Part shown: positions 36,835 to 45,737 of the stretch, one piece after another
Layout of the letters: each line of letters begins with the position of its first letter
How positions within the stretch are numbered: the stretch's first letter is position 1
DNA from: Parvibaculum sp.
GTDB taxonomy: Bacteria > Pseudomonadota > Alphaproteobacteria > Parvibaculales > Parvibaculaceae
DNA length: 64,000 nucleotides
Direction: 5' to 3'
NCBI GenBank assembly: GCA_030645235.1
Contig: JAUSMV010000005.1
Coordinates: forward strand, 186,001 to 250,000
Translations under genes and position numbers: made by a program
Notes under the pieces: model-generated
The model's database searches: none
What the model was told of the DNA's origin: nothing
What the model saw: only the letters and a program-made list of their open reading frames with translations

Positions 36835-36972
36835 AATTCCAGCGATTCCTGCAAGAGATCGAGCGTTTCCATGTCGAGATCGTTCGTCGGTTCATCGAGG
36901 GTCGCGAGCAAGCCCTCGGAAAGTAATTATCGGGTGGGGATAGAGGCGGAAATAAATTTTATACCCACTTGA
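36835..36972 (-). repeat. Dispersed repeat A, copy 2 (best-preserved ABC-F core)
   Basis: On the minus strand 36897-36847 reads DEPTNDLDMETLDLLQE in frame, the Walker B and D-loop of an ABC-F ATPase; the frame runs back to LLATL and forward to a TGA. The tail 36920-36972 (AGTAATTATCGGGTGGGGA, ending ATACCCAC) matches copy 3. The region 36731-37090 holds no gene apart from this element. Confidence 0.75.
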
Positions 36973-37114
36973 ACGGCTTTTCATGCGGGCTTGATTTCAC
37001 GCAACCCGACTCTCAAAAATACCGGCTACGAATCCTTGGACGTGACGCGTAGGGTTTGCGCTCCACTTCCTCAGTCGCCGGAGCTTTGCCCTGTCGCTTT
37101 CCATCACGCTTCTC

Positions 37115-37933
37115 GTGTTACTCGCCGCGCTGTTGCATGCGGTTTGGAATGCGCTTGTCAAAGCGACCGCCGACCGGCTGTCGATGATGGCCTATGTGGC
37201 GGGCAGCGGCGGGTTGCTGATGTTGCCCCTCTTGCCCTTCACGCCGTTTCCGAGTTGGGAAGTTTGGAAGATCATCTTCCTCTCGCTCGCACTGCACACG
37301 GGCTACAAAGTTTTTCTCGTCAAAGCCTATACGCATGGCGATATGGGTCAGGTCTATCCGCTCGCGCGCGGCTTTGCACCGGCGATTGTGACCTTTGTCG
37401 GCTTCATGTTTTTGGGCGAGCAACTCCCTCCCCTCGCAACGCTCGGCGTCGCGCTCATCATCATCGGCATTGTGAGTTTGGCGTGGCGCTCACGCACGGG
37501 AGCCAAAGGCGCAGGCGATCCGCGCGCGATTTTTTATGCGCTCGGCACATCGGTTTTTATCGCCGCCTACACATTGAATGACGGACTGGGCGGACGCGTT
37601 GCCGAAAGTGCGAGCGCCTATGTCATATGGCTCTTTGCGCTCGACGGCGTGTCGATCACCGCGATTGCTCTGTGGCGGCGCGGATGGGTCTTGCTTCAGC
37701 CCAAACGCGAATGGCTCTACGGCATGGGTGGCGGTGCAATTTCAATCGTCGCCTATTGGCTCGTCATCTGGGCCATGAGCATCACACCGCTCGGCCCCGT
37801 TGCCGCGCTGCGCGAAACAAGCGTCGTGTTCGGCGCACTGATTTCGGGACTGGTGCTGAAAGAAGGACTGGGTCCGCGCGCGATCATCGCGGCTTGCGTC
37901 GTGACGGCGGGCGTTATGCTGTTGAAGATGTGA
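37115..37933 (+). CDS. EamA/DMT family transporter
   Basis: A 272-residue inner-membrane protein with about ten hydrophobic helices in two EamA repeats (residues about 5-125 and 135-272). Landmarks are LLHAVWNALVKATADR, YPLARGFAPAIVTFVGFMFLGEQL and LRETSVVFGALISGLVLKEGLGPRAI. Relatives export amino acids or metabolites. The annotated start is a GTG; a CTG at 37091 preceded by GGAG would give the N-terminus MSLSITLLV and may be the real start. Confidence 0.85.
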   Translation: MLLAALLHAVWNALVKATADRLSMMAYVAGSGGLLMLPLLPFTPFPSWEVWKIIFLSLALHTGYKVFLVKAYTHGDMGQVYPLARGFAPAIVTFVGFMFLGEQLPPLATLGVALIIIGIVSLAWRSRTGAKGAGDPRAIFYALGTSVFIAAYTLNDGLGGRVAESASAYVIWLFALDGVSITAIALWRRGWVLLQPKREWLYGMGGGAISIVAYWLVIWAMSITPLGPVAALRETSVVFGALISGLVLKEGLGPRAIIAACVVTAGVMLLKM

Positions 37934-37942
37934 GGGAGCATC

Positions 37943-38422
37943 ATGAGTTTTCACATTCGCGATTTTGATCCGGCACGAGACAAAGAAGCGGCCCTCTCTT
38001 TCATCAGAGGGTCGCAAGCGTATGAACGTCAGGTGGAGCCCGATCGCAGAACCGACCCGCAGGTGGCGGACGAGTATTTTCCTGTACTCATGCAAAACGT
38101 CGCTGACAAACGCGGGCGTATTTTTGTGGCCGAGCATGACAGCAAAGCAATCGGTTGGGCGGCAATTATTGTTGAAGAAAACATGCTCTTCGTTGTGAAA
38201 GAACAACGGACCTATGGCTACATCACTGAACTCTATGTCGATGAGAAAAGCCGGAGCCTTGGTGCCGGACGTGCGCTGATAGCTGCCTGCGAAGACGAAG
38301 CACGGCGGTTAGGTCTCGGTCATGTGATGATCGGTGTTCTGACGCGAAGTGAGCGCACGGCAGAGGTTTATGCGCGCGCTGGGTATCAGCCTTACACATC
38401 AGAGTTGCGGAAATATTTGTGA
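37943..38422 (+). CDS. GNAT family N-acetyltransferase
   Basis: A 159-residue acetyl-CoA-dependent acetyltransferase fold. Motif A is visible as LYVDEKSRSLGAGRALIAACEDEARRL, and the C-terminal part (GHVMIGVLTRSERTAEVYARAGYQPY) matches motif B. The substrate is unknown. It follows the transporter by nine bases. Confidence 0.82.
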   Translation: MSFHIRDFDPARDKEAALSFIRGSQAYERQVEPDRRTDPQVADEYFPVLMQNVADKRGRIFVAEHDSKAIGWAAIIVEENMLFVVKEQRTYGYITELYVDEKSRSLGAGRALIAACEDEARRLGLGHVMIGVLTRSERTAEVYARAGYQPYTSELRKYL

Positions 38423-38446
38423 GACTCCGCTCGCAACGACGACGAA

Positions 38447-39403
38447 TTACAAATTCACACCCGTGCCTTCATCAAGGCCGACCATGATGTTGAGGCATTG
38501 CACGGCCTGCGCGGATGCGCCCTTGCCGAGATTGTCCAGCAGCGCGACGAGGCGGACCTGTTTGCGCATTTCATTGCCGAAGACAAAGAGTTTCAACTGG
38601 TTCGTACCGTTGAGACCTTCAGGGTCTAAACCCTTCATTGCGGCGGCTTCGTCCAATGTGGCGACCGAGACAAACCGTTCGCCTTCATAGGCGTCGGCAA
38701 TGGCTTCATAGACACTAGCAACAGACGGACCACCACCGGGAATGGCCCAAAGCTGGAGCGGCACTTCGACGATCATGCCCTGCGCATAACGACCGACAGC
38801 GGGCGCGAAGAGCGGCCGGTGAGTCAATCCGCCATAGGTGCGGATCTCTTCGACATGCTTATGCTCAAGACCCATCGCATAGATACGGTAATTGTCGTGG
38901 CTGTAATTGGCCGACGTCTCGTCTTCAAACTCAGCAATCATCGACTTGCCGCCGCCGGAATAACCCGACACAGCATTGATCGTTACCGGCCATGACTTGG
39001 GCAGGAGACCCGCATCGGTCAGCGGTTTGATGAGCGCGATAGCGCCGGTCGGATAGCAACCGGGATTGGTGACGCGATTGGCACCGGAAATAATCTGCCG
39101 CTGCTCGGCCCCCATTTCAGGAAAGCCATAGGTCCAGCCATGCGTCGTGCGATGCGCGCTCGAAGCGTCGATCACGCGCGTCAGCGGATTGGTGATGAGG
39201 GTCACTGCCTCTTTGGCGGCATCGTCCGGCAGGCACAGAATCACGATGTCGGCAGCGTTCAGCGCATCGCGCCGCGCATTGGCATCTTTGCGGTTGGCTT
39301 CCGACAGACGGATAAATTCGAGATCCGTGCGGCCATCAAGCCGCGTGCGAATTTGCAGGCCCGTTGTACCCACTTCCCCGTCGATAAAAACTTTCGTGAC
39401 CAT
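38447..39403 (-). CDS. argC: N-acetyl-gamma-glutamyl-phosphate reductase, type 2
   Basis: A 318-residue NADPH-dependent reductase of arginine synthesis. It has the short type-2 N-terminus VFIDGEVGTTGLQIRTRL, the catalytic cysteine in RVTNPGCYPTGAIAL and GYSGGGKSMI. The ATG at 39403 was chosen for the GGAG seven bases upstream. It follows the rpsI terminator, matching the alphaproteobacterial order rplM-rpsI-argC. Confidence 0.95.
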   Translation of the reverse strand: MVTKVFIDGEVGTTGLQIRTRLDGRTDLEFIRLSEANRKDANARRDALNAADIVILCLPDDAAKEAVTLITNPLTRVIDASSAHRTTHGWTYGFPEMGAEQRQIISGANRVTNPGCYPTGAIALIKPLTDAGLLPKSWPVTINAVSGYSGGGKSMIAEFEDETSANYSHDNYRIYAMGLEHKHVEEIRTYGGLTHRPLFAPAVGRYAQGMIVEVPLQLWAIPGGGPSVASVYEAIADAYEGERFVSVATLDEAAAMKGLDPEGLNGTNQLKLFVFGNEMRKQVRLVALLDNLGKGASAQAVQCLNIMVGLDEGTGVNL

Positions 39404-39440
39404 TTGACGCTCCACTGACTGAGCCAACAATATAACAAAG

Positions 39441-39474
39441 AAAAAGGGCGCTTCGATTTTTTCGAAGCGCCCTT
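39441..39474 (-). terminator. Rho-independent terminator of rplM-rpsI
   Basis: A perfect 13-base stem (39444-39456 with 39462-39474) around a 5-base loop is followed on the minus strand by TTTTTCTTTG. It lies 23 bases past the rpsI stop. Confidence 0.9.
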
Positions 39475-39496
39475 GATCGAAATCGCGATGAAGCGA

Positions 39497-39970
39497 TTAG
39501 CGCTTGGAGAACTGGAAGCTACGGCGGGCCTTGGCCTTGCCGTACTTCTTACGCTCAACCACACGGCTATCGCGTGTGAGGAAGCCGTCTTTCTTGAGGA
39601 CGCCGCGCAGTTCGGGCTCGAAATAAGTGAGCGCGCGCGAGATGCCGTGACGAATGGCGCCGGCCTGACCGGAGAGACCGCCACCGAGGACCGTCGCTGT
39701 GATGTCGAACTGCTTTTCGCGTGCGGCGCACACGAGCGGCTGGTTCAGGATCATGCGGAGAACCGGACGCGCGAAGTAGCGTTCCAGATCACGGCCGTTG
39801 ATGATGATCTTGCCGGAGCCGGGCTTCAGCCAAACGCGGGCGACCGCGTTCTTGCGCTTGCCGGTGGCATAGGCGCGACCGAATTTGTCGAGCTTGGGGA
39901 GACGCACTTCGGGGGCTTCAGTACCTGCAACGGCACCCTTCAGTCCTTCGAGCGAATGAATTTCTGACAT
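39497..39970 (-). CDS. rpsI: 30S ribosomal protein S9
   Basis: 157 residues. The core [21 protein letters not shown], the [19 protein letters not shown] loop and the C-terminal [11 protein letters not shown] tail, which reaches the P-site tRNA, are intact. An N-terminal extension of about 30 residues is typical of alphaproteobacteria. Its start shares one base with the rplM stop. Confidence 0.97.
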   Translation of the reverse strand: MSEIHSLEGLKGAVAGTEAPEVRLPKLDKFGRAYATGKRKNAVARVWLKPGSGKIIINGRDLERYFARPVLRMILNQPLVCAAREKQFDITATVLGGGLSGQAGAIRHGISRALTYFEPELRGVLKKDGFLTRDSRVVERKKYGKAKARRSFQFSKR

Positions 39971-40434
39971 CAGGCCACCTTCACATTCTTACGGTTCTGC
40001 GACGCGAAGTCGATCTTCTGGGGCTGCTGCGCTTCATGCGGATGCTCGGCACCGGCATAGATGTGCAGATTGGCCATCTGGCGACGCGCGAGCGGGCCAC
40101 GGGCGATCATGCGCTTCACGGCAAGTTCGATGACGCGCTCGGGGAAACGGCCTTCAAGCAAACGCTTGGGCGATGTTTCTTTGATACCGCCCGGATAACC
40201 GGTGTGGCGGTAGTAGCGCTTGTCGTCGTATTTCTTGCCGGTGAAGGCCACTTTGCCAGCGTTGACAACGATCACGTTGTCACCATCGTCCATGTGGGGT
40301 GTGAAAGTCGGCTTGTGCTTGCCACGCAGACGGTTCGCAATGAACGACGCGAGGCGGCCAACGACGACGCCATTGGCGTCAATCACGATCCACTTCTTTT
40401 CGATTTCGCTGGCTTTCGCGGAATAGGTTGTCAT
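39970..40434 (-). CDS. rplM: 50S ribosomal protein L13
   Basis: 154 residues with [61 protein letters not shown] and [15 protein letters not shown]. It binds 23S rRNA in the large subunit. It is the first gene of the rplM-rpsI operon; the 134 bases upstream probably hold the promoter. Confidence 0.97.
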   Translation of the reverse strand: MTTYSAKASEIEKKWIVIDANGVVVGRLASFIANRLRGKHKPTFTPHMDDGDNVIVVNAGKVAFTGKKYDDKRYYRHTGYPGGIKETSPKRLLEGRFPERVIELAVKRMIARGPLARRQMANLHIYAGAEHPHEAQQPQKIDFASQNRKNVKVA

Positions 40435-40568
40435 GCGAAAAGTCCTAATCAGGTTCAGGGGTCTAGAATTGACGCGTGTTTAGGCGAGGCGCGCAGTTCT
40501 GTCAACGCAAACCGGTAAAAAAGGCTGGTAATACGGCACTTTATCGCAGCGGTATCATTATACCGCAA

Positions 40569-40997
40569 TCACGCATCACGCGGCGGGATCGAGTAAGTCG
40601 AGGTCACATGGGCCACAGGACCGTCGAGGCCCGGCTGGGTGATGAGCACCTCGCCGACCGCTAAGCGCTTGCCAAGCTTCAACAATTTGGCTTCGGCGAA
40701 GATGTCCGAGGGGCCGGGTTTGCGTAAGAAATTGATGTTGAGGTTCGTCGTGACCGCAAGCGCGACGGGTCCGATATGGCCGAGGATGACGGCATACATG
40801 GCGTAGTCGGCCAGACTCATCATGGACGGACCCGAGACCGTGCCGCCCGGACGGAGGTTTCGCTCCGTGACCGGCAGGCGCAGGCGCGCCGTCATGGGAC
40901 CGATTTCGACGATCTCGGACTGGCCGTCGCGGAGCTGCGGGAAGACCCTGTCGAGGAACTCGGTGACTTCGGCGGCGGTCATAACGGGCTGTTGCAT
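40569..40997 (-). CDS. PaaI-family hotdog thioesterase
   Basis: 142 residues. The hotdog fold is marked by LRPGGTVSGPSMMSLADYAMYAVILGHIG and AVTTNLNINFLRKPGPSDI, with the DYA(M)Y active-site helix. PaaI-like proteins hydrolyse aromatic or aliphatic acyl-CoA. The start at 40997 was chosen because upstream residues are unlike the family and run across the divergent acetyltransferase promoter. Confidence 0.82.
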   Translation of the reverse strand: MQQPVMTAAEVTEFLDRVFPQLRDGQSEIVEIGPMTARLRLPVTERNLRPGGTVSGPSMMSLADYAMYAVILGHIGPVALAVTTNLNINFLRKPGPSDIFAEAKLLKLGKRLAVGEVLITQPGLDGPVAHVTSTYSIPPRDA

Positions 40998-41079
40998 TGT
41001 CGCGTCTCGCTCTGATTTGTCGGATACTTCGTGGCAGGACGCGCGGCGAACGGCAAGTGAGAAGTGGAATACGAAGAAA

Positions 41080-41640
41080 ATGAAAACGCACAGCATCACC
41101 ACCCCTCGGCTCATCCTGCGTCAATGGCGTGACGAAGATCTCGAACCCTTTTGGGCGATGGGACAAGACGCGGAGGTGATGGAGTTTCTGTTGCCTTATG
41201 CCGACCGCGCGGACAGCGACGCGAATGCGGTTCGTTTGCGCAATCATATCGATGCCCATGGCTTCGGCTTCTGGGCACTTGAAGCGTCGGGCGTCGCGCC
41301 TTTTATCGGCTTTGCCGGAATCCTGAATGTGAATGACGCCAATCCGTTTTATCCGGCGGTGGAGATCGGCTGGCGGCTCGCACGACCACATTGGGGCAAG
41401 GGTTATGCGAGCGAGGCCGCAGAAGCGGCGCTCACTTTCGGCTTTGAAACATTAAAGCTCGACGAGATCATCGCCTTCACGGTGCTTGCCAATATCCGTT
41501 CGCAAGCTGTGATGCATCGCATTGGCATGACCCGTAATCCGGCGGATGATTTTGACCATCCGCGCGTGCCGGACGGCTCGCCGCTGAAGCGCCATGTTCT
41601 TTATCGCATTGCGGCGGACGCACGGCACTTGGACGATTGA
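41080..41640 (+). CDS. RimJ/RimL-type GNAT acetyltransferase
   Basis: A 186-residue protein-acetyltransferase-like GNAT. It begins ITTPRLILRQWRDEDLEPFW, the RimJ/RimL opening, and has the acetyl-CoA motif VEIGWRLARPHWGKGYASEAAEAAL and TVLANIRSQAVMHRIGM. The substrate may be a ribosomal-protein N-terminus or a small amine. The start at 41080 is where the fold begins; the longer frame from 40822 is a shadow of the opposite gene. Confidence 0.85.
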   Translation: MKTHSITTPRLILRQWRDEDLEPFWAMGQDAEVMEFLLPYADRADSDANAVRLRNHIDAHGFGFWALEASGVAPFIGFAGILNVNDANPFYPAVEIGWRLARPHWGKGYASEAAEAALTFGFETLKLDEIIAFTVLANIRSQAVMHRIGMTRNPADDFDHPRVPDGSPLKRHVLYRIAADARHLDD

Positions 41641-41698
41641 CGCTCGTATGGCTATGATCCCCTGAACGCTCCGCAACGAGAGCGACGGAGGACGGACG

Positions 41699-42520
41699 AT
41701 GAACCAGACGGCAGAAAAGCCAAGCCCTGACGACGCACTCGTGCTGCGCACCGATGCGGACGGCGTATGCGTGCTGACGCTCAATCGCGGGGCGCAGCGG
41801 AACTGTCTGTCGATTGGTTTAATGTCGGCTTTGAGCGACGCCTTAAGCGACGTGGCGACAGACAAATCTGTGCGCGTGGTTGTCATCGCGGCCAACGGCC
41901 CTGCTTTCTCATCCGGTCATGATTTGAAAGAACTCACAAGCCATCGCGCCGACGCCGACAAGGGCCGCGCGTTTTTCAGCCAGACAATGAAAGCCTGCAG
42001 CGCGTTGATGCAGCAGATTGTCAATTTGCCCAAACCCGTCATCGCGCGCGTCCATGGCATTGCGACGGCGGCGGGTTGTCAGCTTGTCGCAAGTTGCGAT
42101 TTGGCGATTGCGGCAGACGGCGCGAAGTTTGCGACGCCCGGTGTCAATATCGGCTTGTTCTGTTCAACACCGATGGTCGCTCTGTCGCGCAACGTCACAC
42201 GCAAACATGCGATGGAAATGTTGCTGACGGGCGAGATGATCAGCGCCGCGCGCGCCGCCGAGATGGGACTGATCAATCAGGTCGTCGCCGCTGAGGCGCT
42301 TGACGCGACGGTGCATGACCTTGCCGTCAAGATTGCAACCAAGTCGGCGCTGACGGTTAAGATCGGCAAGGAAGCTTTTTACGCCCAACTCGAAAAGCCT
42401 TTGGGCGAAGCCTATGACTATGCGAGCGAAGTGATGGTGACAAACATGCTCGCGCGCGATGCGGAAGAAGGGATCGGCGCGTTCATCGAGAAGCGTCATC
42501 CCCATTGGGAAGATCGGTAG
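41699..42520 (+). CDS. Enoyl-CoA hydratase/isomerase family protein
   Basis: A 273-residue crotonase-fold protein. The oxyanion segments FSSGHDLKEL and HGIATAAGCQLVASCDLAIA are present. The usual catalytic Glu pair is not obvious (CSTPMVALSR follows), and the sequence resembles ECHDC3-like members, so hydratase activity is not assured. GGAGG stands eight bases before the ATG. The next gene follows after 13 bases. Confidence 0.85.
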   Translation: MNQTAEKPSPDDALVLRTDADGVCVLTLNRGAQRNCLSIGLMSALSDALSDVATDKSVRVVVIAANGPAFSSGHDLKELTSHRADADKGRAFFSQTMKACSALMQQIVNLPKPVIARVHGIATAAGCQLVASCDLAIAADGAKFATPGVNIGLFCSTPMVALSRNVTRKHAMEMLLTGEMISAARAAEMGLINQVVAAEALDATVHDLAVKIATKSALTVKIGKEAFYAQLEKPLGEAYDYASEVMVTNMLARDAEEGIGAFIEKRHPHWEDR

Positions 42521-42533
42521 AGGGACACGACAA

Positions 42534-42965
42534 ATGAAACCACTGGAACATTTGCGCTATAGCCCCGAATTTCTCAAAAATATTTTGAGCGATACGAAAG
42601 TCATCGCGCTGGTCGGCGCGAGCGCCAACACCGCGCGCGACAGCCATGAAGTGATGCAATATCTGCAACGTCGCGGCTATCGCGTGATCCCCGTCAATCC
42701 GGGACTGGCAGGACAGAAGCTTCTGGGCGAGACGGTTTATGCAACGCTGAAAGACATTCCCGACAAGATTGATCTCGTTGATGTGTTCCGCAATTCAGCC
42801 GCAGCAGGACCCGTTTGCGATGAAGCCATCGCCATCGGCGCGAAATATATCTGGATGCAACTCGGCGTAACCAACGAAGAAGGTGCCGCGCGCGCAGAAG
42901 GCAAGGGCATTAAGGTTGTGATGAACCGCTGCCCGAAAATTGAAATCCCCCAACTCTTTCGCTGA
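42534..42965 (+). CDS. CoA-binding domain protein (YccU-like)
   Basis: 143 residues with a Rossmann-type CoA-binding fold: VIALVGASANTARDSHEVMQ, RRGYRVIPVNPG, IDLVDVFRNSAAAGPV and KYIWMQLGVTNEEGA. The catalytic role is unknown. It sits between an enoyl-CoA hydratase-like gene and metY, with short gaps suggesting one transcript. Confidence 0.85.
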   Translation: MKPLEHLRYSPEFLKNILSDTKVIALVGASANTARDSHEVMQYLQRRGYRVIPVNPGLAGQKLLGETVYATLKDIPDKIDLVDVFRNSAAAGPVCDEAIAIGAKYIWMQLGVTNEEGAARAEGKGIKVVMNRCPKIEIPQLFR

Positions 42966-42992
42966 GACCAACTCCTCCCAAAAGGTTATGTC

Positions 42993-44270
42993 ATGTCTGA
43001 CTTCAAATTCGATACGCTTGCCGTTCACGCAGGCGCAAAGCCTGATCCGACGACCGGCGCACGCGCGACACCGATCTTTCAAACAACATCATTTGTCTTT
43101 GATGATGTGGAACATGCCGCATCACTGTTCGGCCTTCAGGCCTTTGGCAATATCTATACGCGCATCACCAACCCGACGACAGCGGTGCTGGAAGAACGCG
43201 TGGCGGCCCTTGAAGGCGGCGTTGCAGCGCTTGCCGTCGCATCCGGTCACGCAGCGCAAATGCTGGTGTTCCATACGCTGATGATGCCCGGCGACCGCTT
43301 TGTCGCAGCGACACAACTTTACGGCGGCTCGATCACGCAGTTCGGTCATTCGTTCCAGAAGTTCGACTGGCATGTCGATTGGGCTGATGCGACGGATGCA
43401 GCGAATATCAAGAAAGCCATCGGGCCGAAAACAAAAGCGGTCTTCATTGAAAGCATGGCGAACCCGAGCGGGCGCATTATCGACATTGCCGCGATTGCAG
43501 CAGTGGCGCATGAAGCGGGCATTCCGCTCATCGTCGATAACACGCTGGCCTCGCCCTATCTCATCCGTCCGATTGAACATGGCGCGGATATTGTCGTGCA
43601 TTCGGCGACAAAGTTTCTCGGCGGGCACGGCAATTCGATGGGCGGCATCATTGTTGATGCGGGCAAGTTTGATTGGTCCAAGGGAAATAAATTCCCAACA
43701 CTGACGGAACCGACGGCCTCCTATCATGGCTTGAAAATATACGAGACCTTCGGCGCGATTTCATTTGCGATTGCCTGCCGCGTGCTGGGCCTGCGCGATC
43801 TCGGCCCTGCGATTTCGCCCTTCAATGCCTTCATGATCATCACCGGCATTGAGACTTTGCATTTGCGGATGCAACGCCATTCAGACAGCGCGCTAAAAGT
43901 CGCAAAGCATTTGAAAGCGCATCCGAAAGTCACATGGGTGTCTTATGCCGGACTTGAAGATGATCCGAGCCATGCTTTGCAGAAGAAATATGCACCCAAG
44001 GGGTCGGGCGCGATCATGACGTTCGGCATCAAAGGCGGCTATGATTCGGGTGTGAAACTCGTCAACGGCATCGAGCTTCTGAGCCATCTCGCCAATATCG
44101 GTGACACGCGAAGCCTTATCATTCATCCGGCTTCAACCACACATCGTCAGCTGTCGGATGAACAGAAAAAGTCGGCGAGCGCGGGTCCGGATGTGGTCCG
44201 TCTGTCCATCGGTCTGGAGGACGCGGACGACATTATCGCGGCGCTGGATAAAGGTTTGGCGGGAGCCTAA
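42993..44270 (+). CDS. metY: O-acetylhomoserine sulfhydrylase
   Basis: A 425-residue Cys/Met-metabolism PLP enzyme joining O-acetylhomoserine and sulfide to homocysteine. It opens with FDTLAVHAGAKPDPTTGARATPIFQTTSF, and the PLP lysine is in VVHSATKFLGGHGNSMGG. The C-terminal RLSIGLEDADDIIAAL is typical. Length (about 425) and the early insert fit MetY rather than the shorter MetB or MetZ. A weak hairpin at 44272-44287 follows, then repeat A copy 3. Confidence 0.92.
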   Translation: MSDFKFDTLAVHAGAKPDPTTGARATPIFQTTSFVFDDVEHAASLFGLQAFGNIYTRITNPTTAVLEERVAALEGGVAALAVASGHAAQMLVFHTLMMPGDRFVAATQLYGGSITQFGHSFQKFDWHVDWADATDAANIKKAIGPKTKAVFIESMANPSGRIIDIAAIAAVAHEAGIPLIVDNTLASPYLIRPIEHGADIVVHSATKFLGGHGNSMGGIIVDAGKFDWSKGNKFPTLTEPTASYHGLKIYETFGAISFAIACRVLGLRDLGPAISPFNAFMIITGIETLHLRMQRHSDSALKVAKHLKAHPKVTWVSYAGLEDDPSHALQKKYAPKGSGAIMTFGIKGGYDSGVKLVNGIELLSHLANIGDTRSLIIHPASTTHRQLSDEQKKSASAGPDVVRLSIGLEDADDIIAALDKGLAGA

Positions 44271-44289
44271 AAGGCTCGAAAGAGCCTCT

Positions 44290-44477
44290 AATCAGTTGGA
44301 ATTTCTTGCAAGAGATCGAGTGTTTCCATGCAGAGATCGTTGATCAGTTCGTTGAGTGCACCGACCTGACGCGCGAAAGCCTATCCCCGGGTGGGGATAG
44401 GCTTTATTTTTGAAAACTTATCCCGCAAAAGTAATTATCGGGTGGGGAGTAGGATAAAAATAAATCTATACCCACCC
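44290..44477 (-). repeat. Dispersed repeat A, copy 3
   Basis: 188 bases. The core on the minus strand reads LNELINDLCMETLDLLQE, sharing the NEL and DLCM changes with copy 1. It contains a palindrome CCTATCCCCGGGTGGGGATAGG-like hairpin at 44380-44403 and the tail AGTAATTATCGGGTGGGGA at 44430-44448 shared with copy 2. The rest of 44478-44538 is a pyrimidine-rich stretch without a gene. Confidence 0.7.
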
Positions 44478-44538
44478 TTTTCCGCCCCCCCCTCCTTCCT
44501 GTTCGCGCCTACGCGCGCGGTGTGGAGAGGTGAAGCGA

Positions 44539-45585
44539 TTACGGATTAAGCCGCCGCGCATGGATCAGGGCTGTTGTAAACACGATCATCGCACCGGCCT
44601 GATGCGCGGCGCCGAGCGGAATGGGAACGACCATGAGCAAAGCCCAGATGCCGAGCGCGACTTGTGCCAGCACGGACCAAAGAAGCCAGTCGGCACTTTG
44701 ACGCGCGAGCACGCTGCCGGAGCGGCGCACGGCAAACCAGTGCCACGCGACGAGGCCGGTGAGCAAATAAGCGACCATGCGGTGATCGAATTGTGCGGTC
44801 AGCATGTTTTCAAAAAAGTTGCGCCACCAGACGTGATGGGCCATGAGACCTTCAGGAATGATCGCGCCGTCGATGAGCGGCCATGTGTTGTAAATGTAGC
44901 CGGCCTTGAGACCCGCGACGAAAGCACCGAGCATCATTTGCACGAAGACGAGCGGCACGAGCCAGAGCGCGGCTTTGCGCAGAGACGGATTGACCGTGAT
45001 GACGGGGGCCGCGCGCCACAGGGCGAGCGCCACCCACATCATATAAGCGTAGATCAAGGTCGCCAATCCAAGGTGGGCGGCAAGACGATACTGGCTGACG
45101 TCAACGCGGTGCGTGAGACCGCTCTTGACCATCCACCAACCGAGCGCGCCCTGCGCACCGCCAAGCACGAACATCGCGAGAAGATGCGGCATCAATGCAC
45201 GCGTGATGCGACCACGGGCGGCAAACCAGAGGAAGGGCACGAAGAAGGCAACGCCGATGAAGCGGCCGAGAAAACGATGCGCCCATTCCCACCAGAAAAT
45301 TTCTTTGAACTCTGAGAGCGTCATACCTTTGTTGACGAACTCATATTGCGGGATCTGCTTGTAGTTCTCGAATGCGTCGTTCCATGCCGCATCGCTCATG
45401 GGCGGGAGCGCACCGGCAACGGGCTTCCATTCGGTAATGGACAGACCTGACTCGGTGAGACGCGTGAGGCCACCCACCACGACCATTAAAAAGACAAGCG
45501 CGGACACAGCAAAGAGCCAGAGAGCGATCTGACGATTGGCGGCGGCGCTGGGCAAATTTGCCCGTGTCATATTTGCTTGAGTCAT
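44539..45585 (-). CDS. ctaA: Heme A synthase
   Basis: A 348-residue inner-membrane protein with eight hydrophobic helices that oxidises heme O to heme A for cytochrome oxidase. Landmarks are GGLTRLTESGLSITEWKPV, conserved histidines in EWAHRFLGRF, LAAHLGLA, QFDHRMVAYL and LGAAHQAGA, and GLKAGYIYNTWPLIDG. It is type-2 CtaA as in alphaproteobacteria and mitochondria. The ATG at 45585 begins the family N-terminus; a second at 45570 is possible. Confidence 0.95.
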   Translation of the reverse strand: MTQANMTRANLPSAAANRQIALWLFAVSALVFLMVVVGGLTRLTESGLSITEWKPVAGALPPMSDAAWNDAFENYKQIPQYEFVNKGMTLSEFKEIFWWEWAHRFLGRFIGVAFFVPFLWFAARGRITRALMPHLLAMFVLGGAQGALGWWMVKSGLTHRVDVSQYRLAAHLGLATLIYAYMMWVALALWRAAPVITVNPSLRKAALWLVPLVFVQMMLGAFVAGLKAGYIYNTWPLIDGAIIPEGLMAHHVWWRNFFENMLTAQFDHRMVAYLLTGLVAWHWFAVRRSGSVLARQSADWLLWSVLAQVALGIWALLMVVPIPLGAAHQAGAMIVFTTALIHARRLNP

Positions 45586-45737
45586 GGCAGAGAGTGATAG
45601 CGCAATTTTGGGACGAATGACCAGCGACAGACTGACGCCCTGCCCCAAACGGAACCGCGTACATTCCACACAATTACTGTATCATCCGCCGCGCGAAGGA
45701 ACCGCCTTTGCCAAATCAATGAGAAACATTCCCCAAA

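Noticed and set aside
36744-36926. 60-codon plus-strand frame across repeat A copy 2
   Set aside because: It is the antisense of the ABC-F-like core and has no ribosome site; the minus strand carries the recognisable peptide.
42960-42995. SAM riboswitch before metY
   Set aside because: Only 27 bases separate metY from the upstream gene, and no SAM-II-like pseudoknot elements are seen.
44478-44520. Pyrimidine-rich tract as a regulatory site
   Set aside because: Low complexity with no matching partner or hairpin; nothing supports a role.
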